From: Thermoprotei archaeon
Lineage (GTDB): Archaea; Thermoproteota; Thermoprotei_A; Marsarchaeales; UBA168
Direction of reading: 5' to 3'
Length of the DNA stretch: 12,741 nt
NCBI GenBank assembly: GCA_011055275.1
Contig: DSEZ01000092.1
Coordinates: 1 to 12,741, forward strand
Under the pieces are notes generated by a model. The model was not told where the DNA came from. It was given only the letters and a program-made list of their open reading frames with translations, and did not search any database. Position 1 is the stretch's first letter. Each line of letters opens with the position of its first letter. A program made the position numbers and the translations under genes. Positions 6,964-12,741 of this stretch are shown here, one piece after another.

Positions 6964-8082
6964 ATGGAAAACGTAGCCATAGCCACCCTTCCTCTCCACG
7001 ATGGGAAAGCTCCATCATACCTAGTCGAACGCATGAAAAGGATGTCATCGGCAATCGCTACCATCATGGTACAGGAGTACGGCACGAGGGTGCTGCTTGA
7101 GAGACTTGCGGACCCACTTTGGTTTCAGGCGCTTGGCTCGGCTCTTGGCTACGATTGGCACAGCTCAGGTATTACTACCGTTCTCACGGGAGTTTTACGT
7201 GAGGTGCTAAGCATCAGCTCGCACGGAGTTATGGTTCTGGGTGGAAAGGGAGAGATGATGAAACTTATCCTTGATGAGATTGACGTTATGGCTGACGCCG
7301 GCATCATTAAGGACTCGAAGGCTAACGAACTCAAAAGGGCAAGTAGGCTTGCCGCAAGGGTTGACACATCAGCTGTACAGGCCGGTTATCAGCTTTATCA
7401 TCAAGCGATTTTCATTGATGAAAAAAGTAATTGGACCCTCATACAACAGGGCATGAACCCTGAAGACAGGACCGCGAGAAGGTATCACTGGATTGAAACT
7501 AGCAGATTCGTCAACAACCCTCCCGAGGTCGTGATCGGCCTCAAAAAGGACGTCGTGCTAAACATGGTAGACCCCAAATCAGATGGCGCTCGCAAGGCCT
7601 CAATTGAGCTTGTTCAAGAGAAGACCGAAAGGTTGATGGCCGTCTTAGAGTCCTCTAAGCGCACAACGCTTGATATTTTCGCAACCTGTGGAAACAAGGG
7701 CCTTGCACGCTTGCCCAAAGAAGTTGAGTTTCCGAAAAAGGTCAATTGGAAGGCTGTAAAGTCCATGTACGAGAATCCTCCAGCGACTTACGAAGAGCTC
7801 CTGCTGGTTCCGGGCGCCGGCCCAGCTACCGTAAGGGCGCTTTCGCTCCTATCTCAGCTGATATACGGCGAGGAGCCCTCGTGGCGCGATCCCATTAAGT
7901 TCTCATTTGCCGTAGGAGGAAAGGATGGAGTTCCTTATCCTGTGGACAGGAAAACCTACGATGCCGCGATCCGCGAGCTCGAAGAGGTTGCCAAGCAAGC
8001 GAGGTTAGATGATCCCGATAAAAGATGGATGCTCAGAAGGCTGGCAAGCCTCTCGTCATGCAACGAAAAACGTGAGCTATGA
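6964..8082 (+). CDS. DUF763 family protein with a helix-hairpin-helix motif
   Basis: The 372-residue protein matches the DUF763 family along its whole length: the start VAIATLPLHDGKAPSYLVER, then LADPLWFQALGSALG with the conserved YDWHSSGITT, the AVQAGYQLYHQ segment, the QQGMNPEDRTARRYHW block and the C-terminal DPIKFSFAVGGKDGVPYPVD block. Near residues 277-300 the stretch EELLLVPGAGPATVRALSLL is a helix-hairpin-helix motif, a common non-specific DNA/RNA-binding element. Biochemical function is unknown; nucleic-acid binding or processing is an inference from that motif. The start is the ATG at 6964 because of the TATA spacing; TTG 6955 would add three residues. The gene converges on larE with one base between the stop codons, so there is no room for separate terminators. 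Confidence 0.9.
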   Translation: MENVAIATLPLHDGKAPSYLVERMKRMSSAIATIMVQEYGTRVLLERLADPLWFQALGSALGYDWHSSGITTVLTGVLREVLSISSHGVMVLGGKGEMMKLILDEIDVMADAGIIKDSKANELKRASRLAARVDTSAVQAGYQLYHQAIFIDEKSNWTLIQQGMNPEDRTARRYHWIETSRFVNNPPEVVIGLKKDVVLNMVDPKSDGARKASIELVQEKTERLMAVLESSKRTTLDIFATCGNKGLARLPKEVEFPKKVNWKAVKSMYENPPATYEELLLVPGAGPATVRALSLLSQLIYGEEPSWRDPIKFSFAVGGKDGVPYPVDRKTYDAAIRELEEVAKQARLDDPDKRWMLRRLASLSSCNEKREL

Positions 8083-8083
8083 G

Positions 8084-8914
8084 CTAGCCCTCGTTCGAAG
8101 CACCGCTTTCAACGGCCGCGTATGGCTCATCCATGGACCCTGTTCTGTAACCCATTATATCGACATCGACGTAATCGAAGCCGAGTTGCCTTAGGCGCGA
8201 GTATACCCTATCCGAATTGCCATTGGTAAAGAGCATGGGGATTTCCTCCCTTCCTACCTCTATTCTAGCAACGTTTCCAAAGTCGCGAACGCGCACAACC
8301 TTGAAGCCGAGTTGCCTTATGTATAATTCAGCGACACCAACCTTCTTCAATTCGTTGAGGGTTATTCTGTGTCCATACGGAAAGCGAGAAGCTAGGCATG
8401 CCATTGATGGCTTGCTGAAATTAGGAAGGCCCACTTCCTTCGCTATGGACCTCACCTCATCCTTCCTTATTCCCAGTTCCGCCAAGGGGCTTCTGACGCC
8501 CACCTCGGATAGCGCCTTCGCCCCTGGCCTCCAACCTCCATTGAGGTCGCTTGCATTTGTCCCGTCAACAACCACACCAAAACCCCTATCCTTGGCAAGA
8601 TTAACCAGATAACCCATTTCTCCTTTCTTGCAATAATAACAACGATAACGGTCATTGGCTAGTACTACGTCGGGAACGTCAGATTTAATGATCTCATGCC
8701 TGATTCCTATCGTTCTCGCTACTAAGGTAGCGTCTTGGATCTCTCCTGGAGGAAGAAGGGGGGAATCAAACGTAACCGCTAATGAACGGTCTCCTTTCGC
8801 TTCATGCGCGGCATATGCGACAACGGAACTATCAACCCCTCCAGAAAATGCGACCAGAACCGAGCTAAAAGGTGCAAACCAACCGATAAGTTCTGCCAAC
8901 CTATCAGAAGACAT
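8084..8914 (-). CDS. larE: LarE-type ATP-dependent sulfur transferase (PP-loop)
   Basis: This 276-residue protein belongs to the LarE family, which adenylates and then inserts sulfur into a nicotinate-derived precursor of the nickel-pincer (NPN) cofactor of lactate racemase-type enzymes. Visible are the PP-loop SGGVDSS (24-30), the VTFDSPLLPPGE block (48-58), RCYYCKKGEM (91-100), the VVDGTNASDLNGGWRPG block (115-131), RSPLAELGIRKDEVR (141-155) and SMACLASRFPYG (170-181). Three cysteines, C92, C95 and C173, are placed as in the LarE subgroup thought to bind an iron-sulfur cluster instead of sacrificing one cysteine. No larB, larC or larA is in the window, so the target enzyme is unknown. The ATG start has a TATA-like box about 27 nt upstream and no Shine-Dalgarno sequence. 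Confidence 0.92.
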   Translation of the reverse strand: MSSDRLAELIGWFAPFSSVLVAFSGGVDSSVVAYAAHEAKGDRSLAVTFDSPLLPPGEIQDATLVARTIGIRHEIIKSDVPDVVLANDRYRCYYCKKGEMGYLVNLAKDRGFGVVVDGTNASDLNGGWRPGAKALSEVGVRSPLAELGIRKDEVRSIAKEVGLPNFSKPSMACLASRFPYGHRITLNELKKVGVAELYIRQLGFKVVRVRDFGNVARIEVGREEIPMLFTNGNSDRVYSRLRQLGFDYVDVDIMGYRTGSMDEPYAAVESGASNEG

Positions 8915-8937
8915 TTCTCAAACTAATCAGGGACGAG

Positions 8938-8945
8938 GATAAAAG
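8938..8945 (-). promoter_or_regulatory. Putative TATA box of larE
   Basis: CTTTTATC on the minus strand is centred about 27 nt upstream of the larE ATG at 8914, consistent with a leaderless transcript. Confidence 0.5.
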
Positions 8946-9002
8946 TCTTATTATGCCGTTATAATTCGGTGCAAATATTGAGGGGATTGCCGATGTAGCT
9001 AG

Positions 9003-9503
9003 TCAAGCCACCGTGATAGCCGCTATCTCTCCCACGATGCTGACGTAAATCGTAGCATCTGGATTCTCTAAATCCACTACAAGGCCTGTGCTTTCCTTTA
9101 GGGCTTTGCCCACGACCACTTCGATTTCCTTTTCTTCTATCGTTGAGCCGCGTATCCGAGCCTTCACCCTGAAGCTGCCGATTTTCTTCTTCATAAGGTA
9201 ATCAGCCAGAACCCTTGAAGCGGCCTTGATTATGGATTCGGCGTCGGCTCTGCTCGTGGCATCAACCAACAATATGGTCCGAGAATAAGCGAGCTTTGCC
9301 CGGGCCAGCACCGCGGCAATATATCCCTTCGGAGCAGAAGAGAACACGAAAAGGTTACCTCCGATGCCGCTTTCGCGAACTTCAGCCCCTACTTTGAACT
9401 TGGCGAAAAGGTCGCTGAGCTCTTTGGCGGCCCTATCTTCCGCTCCAGGCTTAACCCTAACAAGGGCGACCAGGTTTTGACCTCCGGATATCTCATCAGC
9501 CAT
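9003..9503 (-). CDS. THUMP-domain (Tan1-like) RNA-binding protein
   Basis: A 166-residue protein with a C-terminal THUMP domain (about 85-162): IGSFRVKARIRGSTIEEKEI, a VGKALKESTG helix, then VDLENPDATIYVSIVGEIAA, the conserved THUMP strand pattern 'VDL.NPD..I.V.'. THUMP domains bind the acceptor end of tRNA and usually deliver it to a modification enzyme; stand-alone archaeal proteins of this kind resemble yeast Tan1, the partner of the cytidine acetyltransferase in making ac4C. No catalytic domain is present. The ATG at 9503 is the only canonical start near the N-terminus, although a TATA-like GTTTTAAG lies at 9506-9513, too close for a transcript that includes this ATG. A second, different THUMP gene lies at 10616-11152, across the tRNA gene. 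Confidence 0.8.
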   Translation of the reverse strand: MADEISGGQNLVALVRVKPGAEDRAAKELSDLFAKFKVGAEVRESGIGGNLFVFSSAPKGYIAAVLARAKLAYSRTILLVDATSRADAESIIKAASRVLADYLMKKKIGSFRVKARIRGSTIEEKEIEVVVGKALKESTGLVVDLENPDATIYVSIVGEIAAITVA

Positions 9504-9953
9504 AAGTTTTAAGTTCAGCCCACCCAGGGATTATCTATCAGCTAGGTCCGATCCAGGTTTCGGTCGGATATGCCATGCATACCAAGCGTCCACACGAGAG
9601 GGGTAAACTTAACACGACATCGGCATAAAAGCCTTTGGAAGACCTTGTCACAGGCGTAGCCTCATAGATTTTGCCGGTTATCCTTAGCTGAAATTAAAAA
9701 ATCCATGCTTTCATCAGCATCGTAAAGGTTACACACTTGCCGGATAAGTTCCGAAATTCGTCGCACTCAGCTCTGCGGTCGTTCGACGGACCAACGGATA
9801 TTTATGGCTGCTCCTTGCCAGTGGCCACAAAATAGGTCAACGACATCACGGTTATCGGTAAGCCGAAATTGCTTGAACCAGAGCCTTGATCGACGGTGAT
9901 CGTCGCGCTTATAATGAATGCCCTGGAACCGCGACCGAATGGCCTAGCAAAGT

Positions 9954-9977
9954 GCTAACGTACTAATTAACGTTAGC
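9954..9977. repeat. Perfect 8-bp inverted repeat
   Basis: GCTAACGT (9954-9961) and ACGTTAGC (9970-9977) flank the 8-nt spacer ACTAATTA. It could be a regulator site or an RNA hairpin; no adjacent gene explains it. Confidence 0.8.
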
Positions 9978-10192
9978 CACAGCGAGGGGAAACGTCGCGT
10001 TCAAAAACGCCCGACCGGTAAACGTCTCACACAAAAGCGATCAGAGCGCTCGTAAATGGAAGTGATAACAGCGTTAACCAGCTCCATGGCCAAGGGCAGC
10101 AAGGTAGCCTCTGGATATACCAACGTGCTTTCACTAGTTGCCTCACTAAGCGTATGCCAGAATAGGGTTGCGTCGCCGCAACTAGGGGTTCC

Positions 10193-10204
10193 GCGCCTAG
10201 GCGC
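10193..10204. repeat. Perfect 12-bp palindrome
   Basis: GCGCCTAGGCGC reads the same on both strands. Its half-site GCGCCT recurs as the outer stem of the hairpin 43 bp downstream. Confidence 0.85.
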
Positions 10205-10246
10205 CAGAAAGCTATTAAAAAGCCAAAACCATCAAAGCAATTAGCG

Positions 10247-10300
10247 GCGCCTTCAGTATGACCCTTATAGCCTGTAGGCGCAAAGTCGCAAAAACTTTTT
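10247..10300 (+). terminator. Hairpin followed by a T-run; possible terminator or RNA element
   Basis: GCGCCT-T-CAG-TAT (10247-10259) pairs with ATA-gc-CTG-T-AGGCGC (10267-10281): twelve base pairs with one T-T mismatch and a two-base bulge around a 7-nt loop. It is followed by a weaker AAAGT/ACTTT stem and a run of five T (10296-10300). The element begins 3 nt after the stop of the unsupported 62-codon frame, so it could end a plus-strand transcript. Confidence 0.4.
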
Positions 10301-10352
10301 CATAAATGTGCGCTCGTGATGTCAATCGAAAAATTTTATGACTTTCCTTTTA

Positions 10353-10395
10353 GGAACCTCTTACGAGAAGCGATTAGTTCCCTCCGCGAAAGCGG
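10353..10395 (+). ncRNA. Candidate structured RNA element (speculative)
   Basis: GGAAC (10353-10357) pairs with GTTCC (10377-10381), enclosing a small CTC/GAG hairpin, and is followed directly by CCGC-GAAA-GCGG (10384-10395), a stem capped by a GNRA tetraloop, then a T-rich stretch. GNRA loops are typical of structured RNA. I cannot match it to a known RNA class; it lacks the box C/D motifs and RNase P or SRP signatures I looked for. Confidence 0.2.
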
Positions 10396-10462
10396 TATTT
10401 TTCAAAACTTGTCACTATACTTTGGGTAGCACTTAGCCCACTTAAGAACGAGAATCCATTGC

Positions 10463-10537
10463 TGGGCCCGCGGAGACTTGAACTCCGGGCCACCGGATTA
10501 TGAGTCCGGCGCTCTAACCATGCTGAGCTACGGGCCC
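10463..10537 (-). tRNA. tRNA with CAU anticodon (elongator Met or Ile2)
   Basis: On the minus strand 75 nt fold into a complete cloverleaf: acceptor stem GGGCCCG/CGGGCCC, D-stem GCTC/GAGC, anticodon stem CCGGA/TCCGG with loop CTCATAA, T-stem CGGAG/CTCCG with loop TTCAAGT, discriminator A, no intron and no encoded CCA. The anticodon is CAU. It is not the initiator: it lacks the three consecutive G-C pairs next to the anticodon loop and starts with G1-C72. The body with GGGCCCG acceptor and A73 resembles archaeal tRNA-Ile(GAU), so it may be tRNA-Ile2, whose C34 is modified to agmatidine; elongator Met cannot be excluded. Confidence 0.95.
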
Positions 10538-10554
10538 AATTCTCTTACACCTTT

Positions 10555-10565
10555 CCCTTATATGC
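10555..10565 (-). promoter_or_regulatory. TATA box of the tRNA gene
   Basis: GCATATAAGGG on the minus strand is centred about 23 nt before the tRNA 5' end, the normal spacing for an archaeal tRNA promoter. Confidence 0.6.
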
Positions 10566-10589
10566 TTCACGCTTGACTGTAGAGCTCAG

Positions 10590-10597
10590 CTTTTAAG
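10590..10597 (+). promoter_or_regulatory. Putative TATA box of the second THUMP gene
   Basis: CTTTTAAG is centred about 22 nt before the ATG at 10616. It lies back to back with the tRNA promoter, so the two genes are divergently transcribed from one ~78-bp region. Confidence 0.5.
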
Positions 10598-10615
10598 CAA
10601 TGGCCGGATTTACGT

Positions 10616-11152
10616 ATGTCCTTCAACCTGCTGGTCTCGTGTCCTAGGGGAAAGGAATCGATGGCAAGGTCCGAGCTTGCCTACTTTTTATCAGATCTAG
10701 GAGACAACGCTCCGCGCATATCCAAGACCAGATTTTCGGGATTACTAGAAGCCTTTACATCGCTTGACCCGTTCATAGTGGTTGAAAGGGCTAAGGAGGA
10801 GGCGCTCGAAAACCCTTGGAACTTCAGGTACGTCACGAAAATAGTCCCAATAGAAAAGGTCGTGAGCACAAATCTGGACGAGATAACTAAAGCCGCTAGG
10901 GAGCTCGAAAACGAGCTTTCAAAATGCGAGTCATTTCGCGTGACGGTCGTGAAGAGGGACTCGAGCCTAGAGGGGAACAGAGTCGTAAGCGAGGTAGCAT
11001 CTCTATCGTCACAGCGCGTAGACCTAAAAAACCCTTCATGCGTGTTTTTAATTGAAGTTGTTGGAGAGGTTACTGGTATAGCAATCCTAAAAAAATCCGT
11101 ATTTTCATTACAAAGAACTATCAACGGTGTGGAGCGTATAACTAAAATTTGA
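10616..11152 (+). CDS. Tan1-like THUMP-domain protein (tRNA acetylation partner)
   Basis: This 178-residue protein matches archaeal Tan1-like proteins along its length: the opening FNLLVSCPRGKESMARSEL, the GDNAPRISKTRFSGLLEAFT segment with the DPFIVVE block, the NFRYVTKIVPIEKVVSTNLD block (69-88) and the THUMP core SFRVTVVKRDSSL ... RVDLKNPSCVFLIEVVGEVT. Yeast Tan1 is needed to make N4-acetylcytidine at position 12 of tRNA-Leu and -Ser with the acetyltransferase Kre33; the archaeal counterpart is presumed to present tRNA to a TmcA/Nat10-like enzyme, not seen here. It has no catalytic domain. It is divergent from the tRNA gene and converges on htpX with 4 bp between stops. Confidence 0.87.
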   Translation: MSFNLLVSCPRGKESMARSELAYFLSDLGDNAPRISKTRFSGLLEAFTSLDPFIVVERAKEEALENPWNFRYVTKIVPIEKVVSTNLDEITKAARELENELSKCESFRVTVVKRDSSLEGNRVVSEVASLSSQRVDLKNPSCVFLIEVVGEVTGIAILKKSVFSLQRTINGVERITKI

Positions 11153-11156
11153 AAAA

Positions 11157-12050
11157 TCACTCGAGATATATGCCCATTTCCTTGGCTATCTTCTTCAGCC
11201 TCGCGATGCGATCTGGTGTCGAAGGATGCGTCGACAGCAGGCCGCTAAGTCCGCCCCTAAAGGGATTAGCTATCCAAAGGCTCGACGTAGAGGGATTTGC
11301 CTTCATGGGGGCTCCCGCCCTTATGTAAGCCTCTATTTTCGTGAGAGCGCTTATTAGGTAGTCAGGCCTTCCCGTCAACCTTGCGCTTGCTTCATCAGCG
11401 TAGTACTCCCTACTTCTCGACAAGGCCATCTGTATGAATAGGGCCCCTATGGGCGCCAACAAAGTTGCGCCAAGCAATCCGAATGCCTCACCCTCTCTTC
11501 TCGCGCTACCTCCAAAGCCTCCAAACAGTAAGGCGAACTCAACGATGTAGCCTAAGTAAGATATGGCAGTGGCAATAGAGGCCGCTACCGTCGCTATCAG
11601 GATGTCATGGTGGATTATGTGCCCCGTCTCGTGGCCCAGCACCCCCATGAGCTCGTTATCGTTCATTGTAGTGAGCAGCCCCGTGGTAACAGCTATGACA
11701 GCATTCTTCTCGTTTCTACCCGTTGCAAAGGCATTGGGTTGCGGAGAATCAACTATGGCCACCTTAGGCTTAGGTATGCCAGCCCTCTGGGCCAGTTCGG
11801 ACACTATCCTGTGAACCCTTGGTGCTTCGCTTTCGCTCACGATCTTGGCACGGGAAGCCCTGAGCACCATGCTTCCGCTGAAGTAGTAACTTATGAAGTT
11901 AATAATGAAAGCGAATACGAGAGCCCCGCTTATGGCGGCAATTGGTGAGGCTCCGAGCACATAAACGCCTACGGCATACCCTATAACGAAGAGCAGCGCG
12001 CCAAGCATGAACATCAAACCAAACATCTTGGCCGCAAACTCAGCTCTCAT
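11157..12050 (-). CDS. htpX: HtpX-like zinc metalloprotease (peptidase M48)
   Basis: HtpX is a membrane-bound protease with a cytoplasmic active site that degrades misfolded membrane proteins. The 297-residue protein has two N-terminal membrane segments (about 9-32 and 35-58), the zinc motif HETGH (140-144) with flanking LGHETGHIIHHD, two further hydrophobic segments (about 152-178 and 188-210), the third zinc ligand in SREYYADEAS (Glu about 215) and the conserved STHPSTPDRIARL near the C-terminus. Length is standard. The ATG at 12050 has no strong Shine-Dalgarno sequence; a TATA-like AAGTTTAAATG (12090-12080) about 35 nt upstream implies a short leader. The T-rich minus-strand sequence just past the stop, overlapping the end of the THUMP gene, may terminate transcription. 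It lies 69 nt downstream of the ychF-like gene. Confidence 0.95.
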   Translation of the reverse strand: MRAEFAAKMFGLMFMLGALLFVIGYAVGVYVLGASPIAAISGALVFAFIINFISYYFSGSMVLRASRAKIVSESEAPRVHRIVSELAQRAGIPKPKVAIVDSPQPNAFATGRNEKNAVIAVTTGLLTTMNDNELMGVLGHETGHIIHHDILIATVAASIATAISYLGYIVEFALLFGGFGGSARREGEAFGLLGATLLAPIGALFIQMALSRSREYYADEASARLTGRPDYLISALTKIEAYIRAGAPMKANPSTSSLWIANPFRGGLSGLLSTHPSTPDRIARLKKIAKEMGIYLE

Positions 12051-12079
12051 TTCTGCTCTAATGTAAGTCTTAGTAGTGC

Positions 12080-12090
12080 ATTTAAACTTA
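12080..12090 (-). promoter_or_regulatory. Putative TATA box of htpX
   Basis: AAGTTTAAATG on the minus strand, about 35 nt before the htpX ATG. It suggests htpX is transcribed separately from the upstream ychF-like gene. Confidence 0.45.
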
Positions 12091-12119
12091 TCGCCTTATA
12101 TCTAATTATTCGCTAATCC

Positions 12120-12741
12120 TCACTTCGACGATACGATTTTAATTACAACTCTGTTCTTAAGTGGTTTGTCTTCAGGAAGCCTTTGCTTCGTTACGGCATC
12201 CACAGCGTAAAGATATCCTTCACCGAGATCCGTATGTATCTTGTAGGCAAACTCCTTTGGAGTAGTTCCCGAGCGAACCAAGTACGCATCCGGAAGGACC
12301 CTCCCCTTTGAATCAGAATACTTGTTTGCGTCTTCAACTGGATACACAACTATGGCGCCGTACTGGTTAAGGACTACTTCATTTATGGCCTGTTGCACGC
12401 CAGTACTTCCCCACTTTTCAAGCATTTGCTGGATTCTCTTTAATGCGTCTTCTTGCGCTGAAGTCAGCTGAGCCCCCGTCTTGATCTTAAATGTCGGATC
12501 TCCCGGCAAATATTCTATCAGACCCCTATCCGCAGCCAGCCTTAGGGCGACCTCGGCTTCAGCGATCGTTGGTATAAGGGGAATTGGAAGCGACTTACGC
12601 ATAGATTCTATGTTGGCTTCCGCTTCCTTCATGTCTGCCTTGTTTGCAGCTATGACCTTGGGCTTGAGAGCGTATATCGCAGAAGCAAAAGCGTTGAGCT
12701 CTTCCTCTCTCCACGACGATAAACGCGTGCCCATCAGACCC
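12120..12741 (-). CDS. ychF: YchF/OLA1-family NTPase, C-terminal part (cut by window edge)
   Basis: The frame is open from the TGA stop at 12122-12120 to the right edge of the window, so about half of a ~400-residue protein is visible; the Met at 12734 is internal. It starts in the end of the GTPase domain with KPKVIAANKADMKEAE, where NKAD is the G4 guanine-specificity motif, runs through the helical insertion (RLAADRGLIEYLPGDPTFKI) and ends in a TGS domain (AIVVYPVEDANKYSDSKG ... KEFAYKIHTDLGEGYLYAVD). This arrangement matches archaeal YchF-related proteins, which bind ribosomes or tRNA. Bacterial YchF and human OLA1 have lost NKxD and prefer ATP; the intact NKAD here argues for GTP. G1-G3 lie outside the window. 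Confidence 0.9.
   Translation of the reverse strand, partial: GLMGTRLSSWREEELNAFASAIYALKPKVIAANKADMKEAEANIESMRKSLPIPLIPTIAEAEVALRLAADRGLIEYLPGDPTFKIKTGAQLTSAQEDALKRIQQMLEKWGSTGVQQAINEVVLNQYGAIVVYPVEDANKYSDSKGRVLPDAYLVRSGTTPKEFAYKIHTDLGEGYLYAVDAVTKQRLPEDKPLKNRVVIKIVSSK

Larger units (their letters stand above)
9504..10462. other. Long intergenic region with inverted repeats, no convincing gene
   Basis: About 960 bases between the first THUMP gene and the tRNA. The plus-strand frame 10056-10244 (62 codons, MEVITALTSS start) and the opposing minus-strand open frame 10299-10030 (90 codons, no ATG) overlap and neither resembles a protein I know; a 50-codon minus frame (9954-9805) is equally unsupported. 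The region does hold a possible third, degenerate copy of the dispersed repeat (9651-9683), an 8-bp inverted repeat (9954-9977), a 12-bp palindrome (10193-10204), a hairpin with T-run (10247-10300) and a two-stem structure (10353-10395). A structured RNA or decayed mobile DNA are both possible. Confidence 0.5.

Noticed and set aside
9547-9568. TCCGA/TCGGA inverted repeat upstream of the first THUMP gene
   Set aside because: Only 5 bp with a 12-nt spacer; expected by chance in a region this long.
9700-9730. TGATGA on the minus strand, suggesting a C/D box sRNA
   Set aside because: No CTGA D box at a suitable distance on the same strand.
10056-10244. 62-codon plus-strand frame in the long gap
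   Set aside because: No TATA box at the right distance, no ribosome-binding site, no recognisable sequence, and a longer open frame on the opposite strand; kept only as a note in the gap entry.
10321-10380. AGGAAAGTC on the minus strand, resembling RNase P RNA conserved region I
   Set aside because: None of the other conserved RNase P RNA blocks is found downstream on that strand.
10681-11160. 159-codon minus-strand frame opposite the second THUMP gene
   Set aside because: Serine/threonine-rich translation typical of an antisense shadow; the plus-strand frame matches Tan1-like proteins throughout.

Overview
The window looks archaeal, probably from a hyperthermophilic or otherwise early-branching TACK-type lineage; the phylum is inferred, not proven. 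The evidence is an A/V-type ATP synthase operon, an AbrB-PhoU regulator, two archaeal Tan1-like THUMP proteins, an archaeal-style YchF with a TGS domain, and a tRNA without an encoded CCA. Most transcription units also start with a TATA-like box about 22-28 nt upstream of an ATG, with no Shine-Dalgarno sequence, as expected for leaderless archaeal transcripts. Shine-Dalgarno motifs appear inside the ATPase operon instead.

Layout. Positions 1-4086 (minus strand) hold the ATP synthase catalytic head and stalk genes in transcription order F-E-A-B-D, tightly overlapped; D is cut by the window edge. Positions 4087-4781 are mostly non-coding, with a possible 70-aa gene, a 16-bp tandem duplication and one copy of a hairpin repeat. 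Positions 4782-6466 (plus) hold a protein-L-isoaspartate methyltransferase-like gene and an AbrB-PhoU regulator. Positions 6467-6963 hold what looks like the decayed 3' end of a TnpB-type gene and a second copy of the hairpin repeat. DUF763 (plus, 6964-8082) and larE (minus, 8084-8914) converge one base apart. A THUMP gene (minus, 9003-9503), a ~960-bp gap with several inverted repeats, a CAU-anticodon tRNA (minus, 10463-10537) and a second THUMP gene (plus, 10616-11152) follow. HtpX protease (minus) and the C-terminal part of a YchF-family NTPase (minus, running off the right edge) close the window.

Functionally the coding part is ordinary housekeeping: energy conversion, protein repair and quality control (PIMT, HtpX), RNA modification (THUMP proteins next to a tRNA), sulfur transfer for a nickel-pincer-type cofactor (LarE), and phosphate-type regulation. 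The less explained material lies in the three long intergenic stretches. They contain a diverged pair of 43-nt repeats whose inverted arms show a compensatory change, remnants resembling IS200/IS605 TnpB tails, and a cluster of palindromes and hairpins near 10190-10400 that may be an unannotated RNA. I see no defence system, CRISPR array or intact mobile element.
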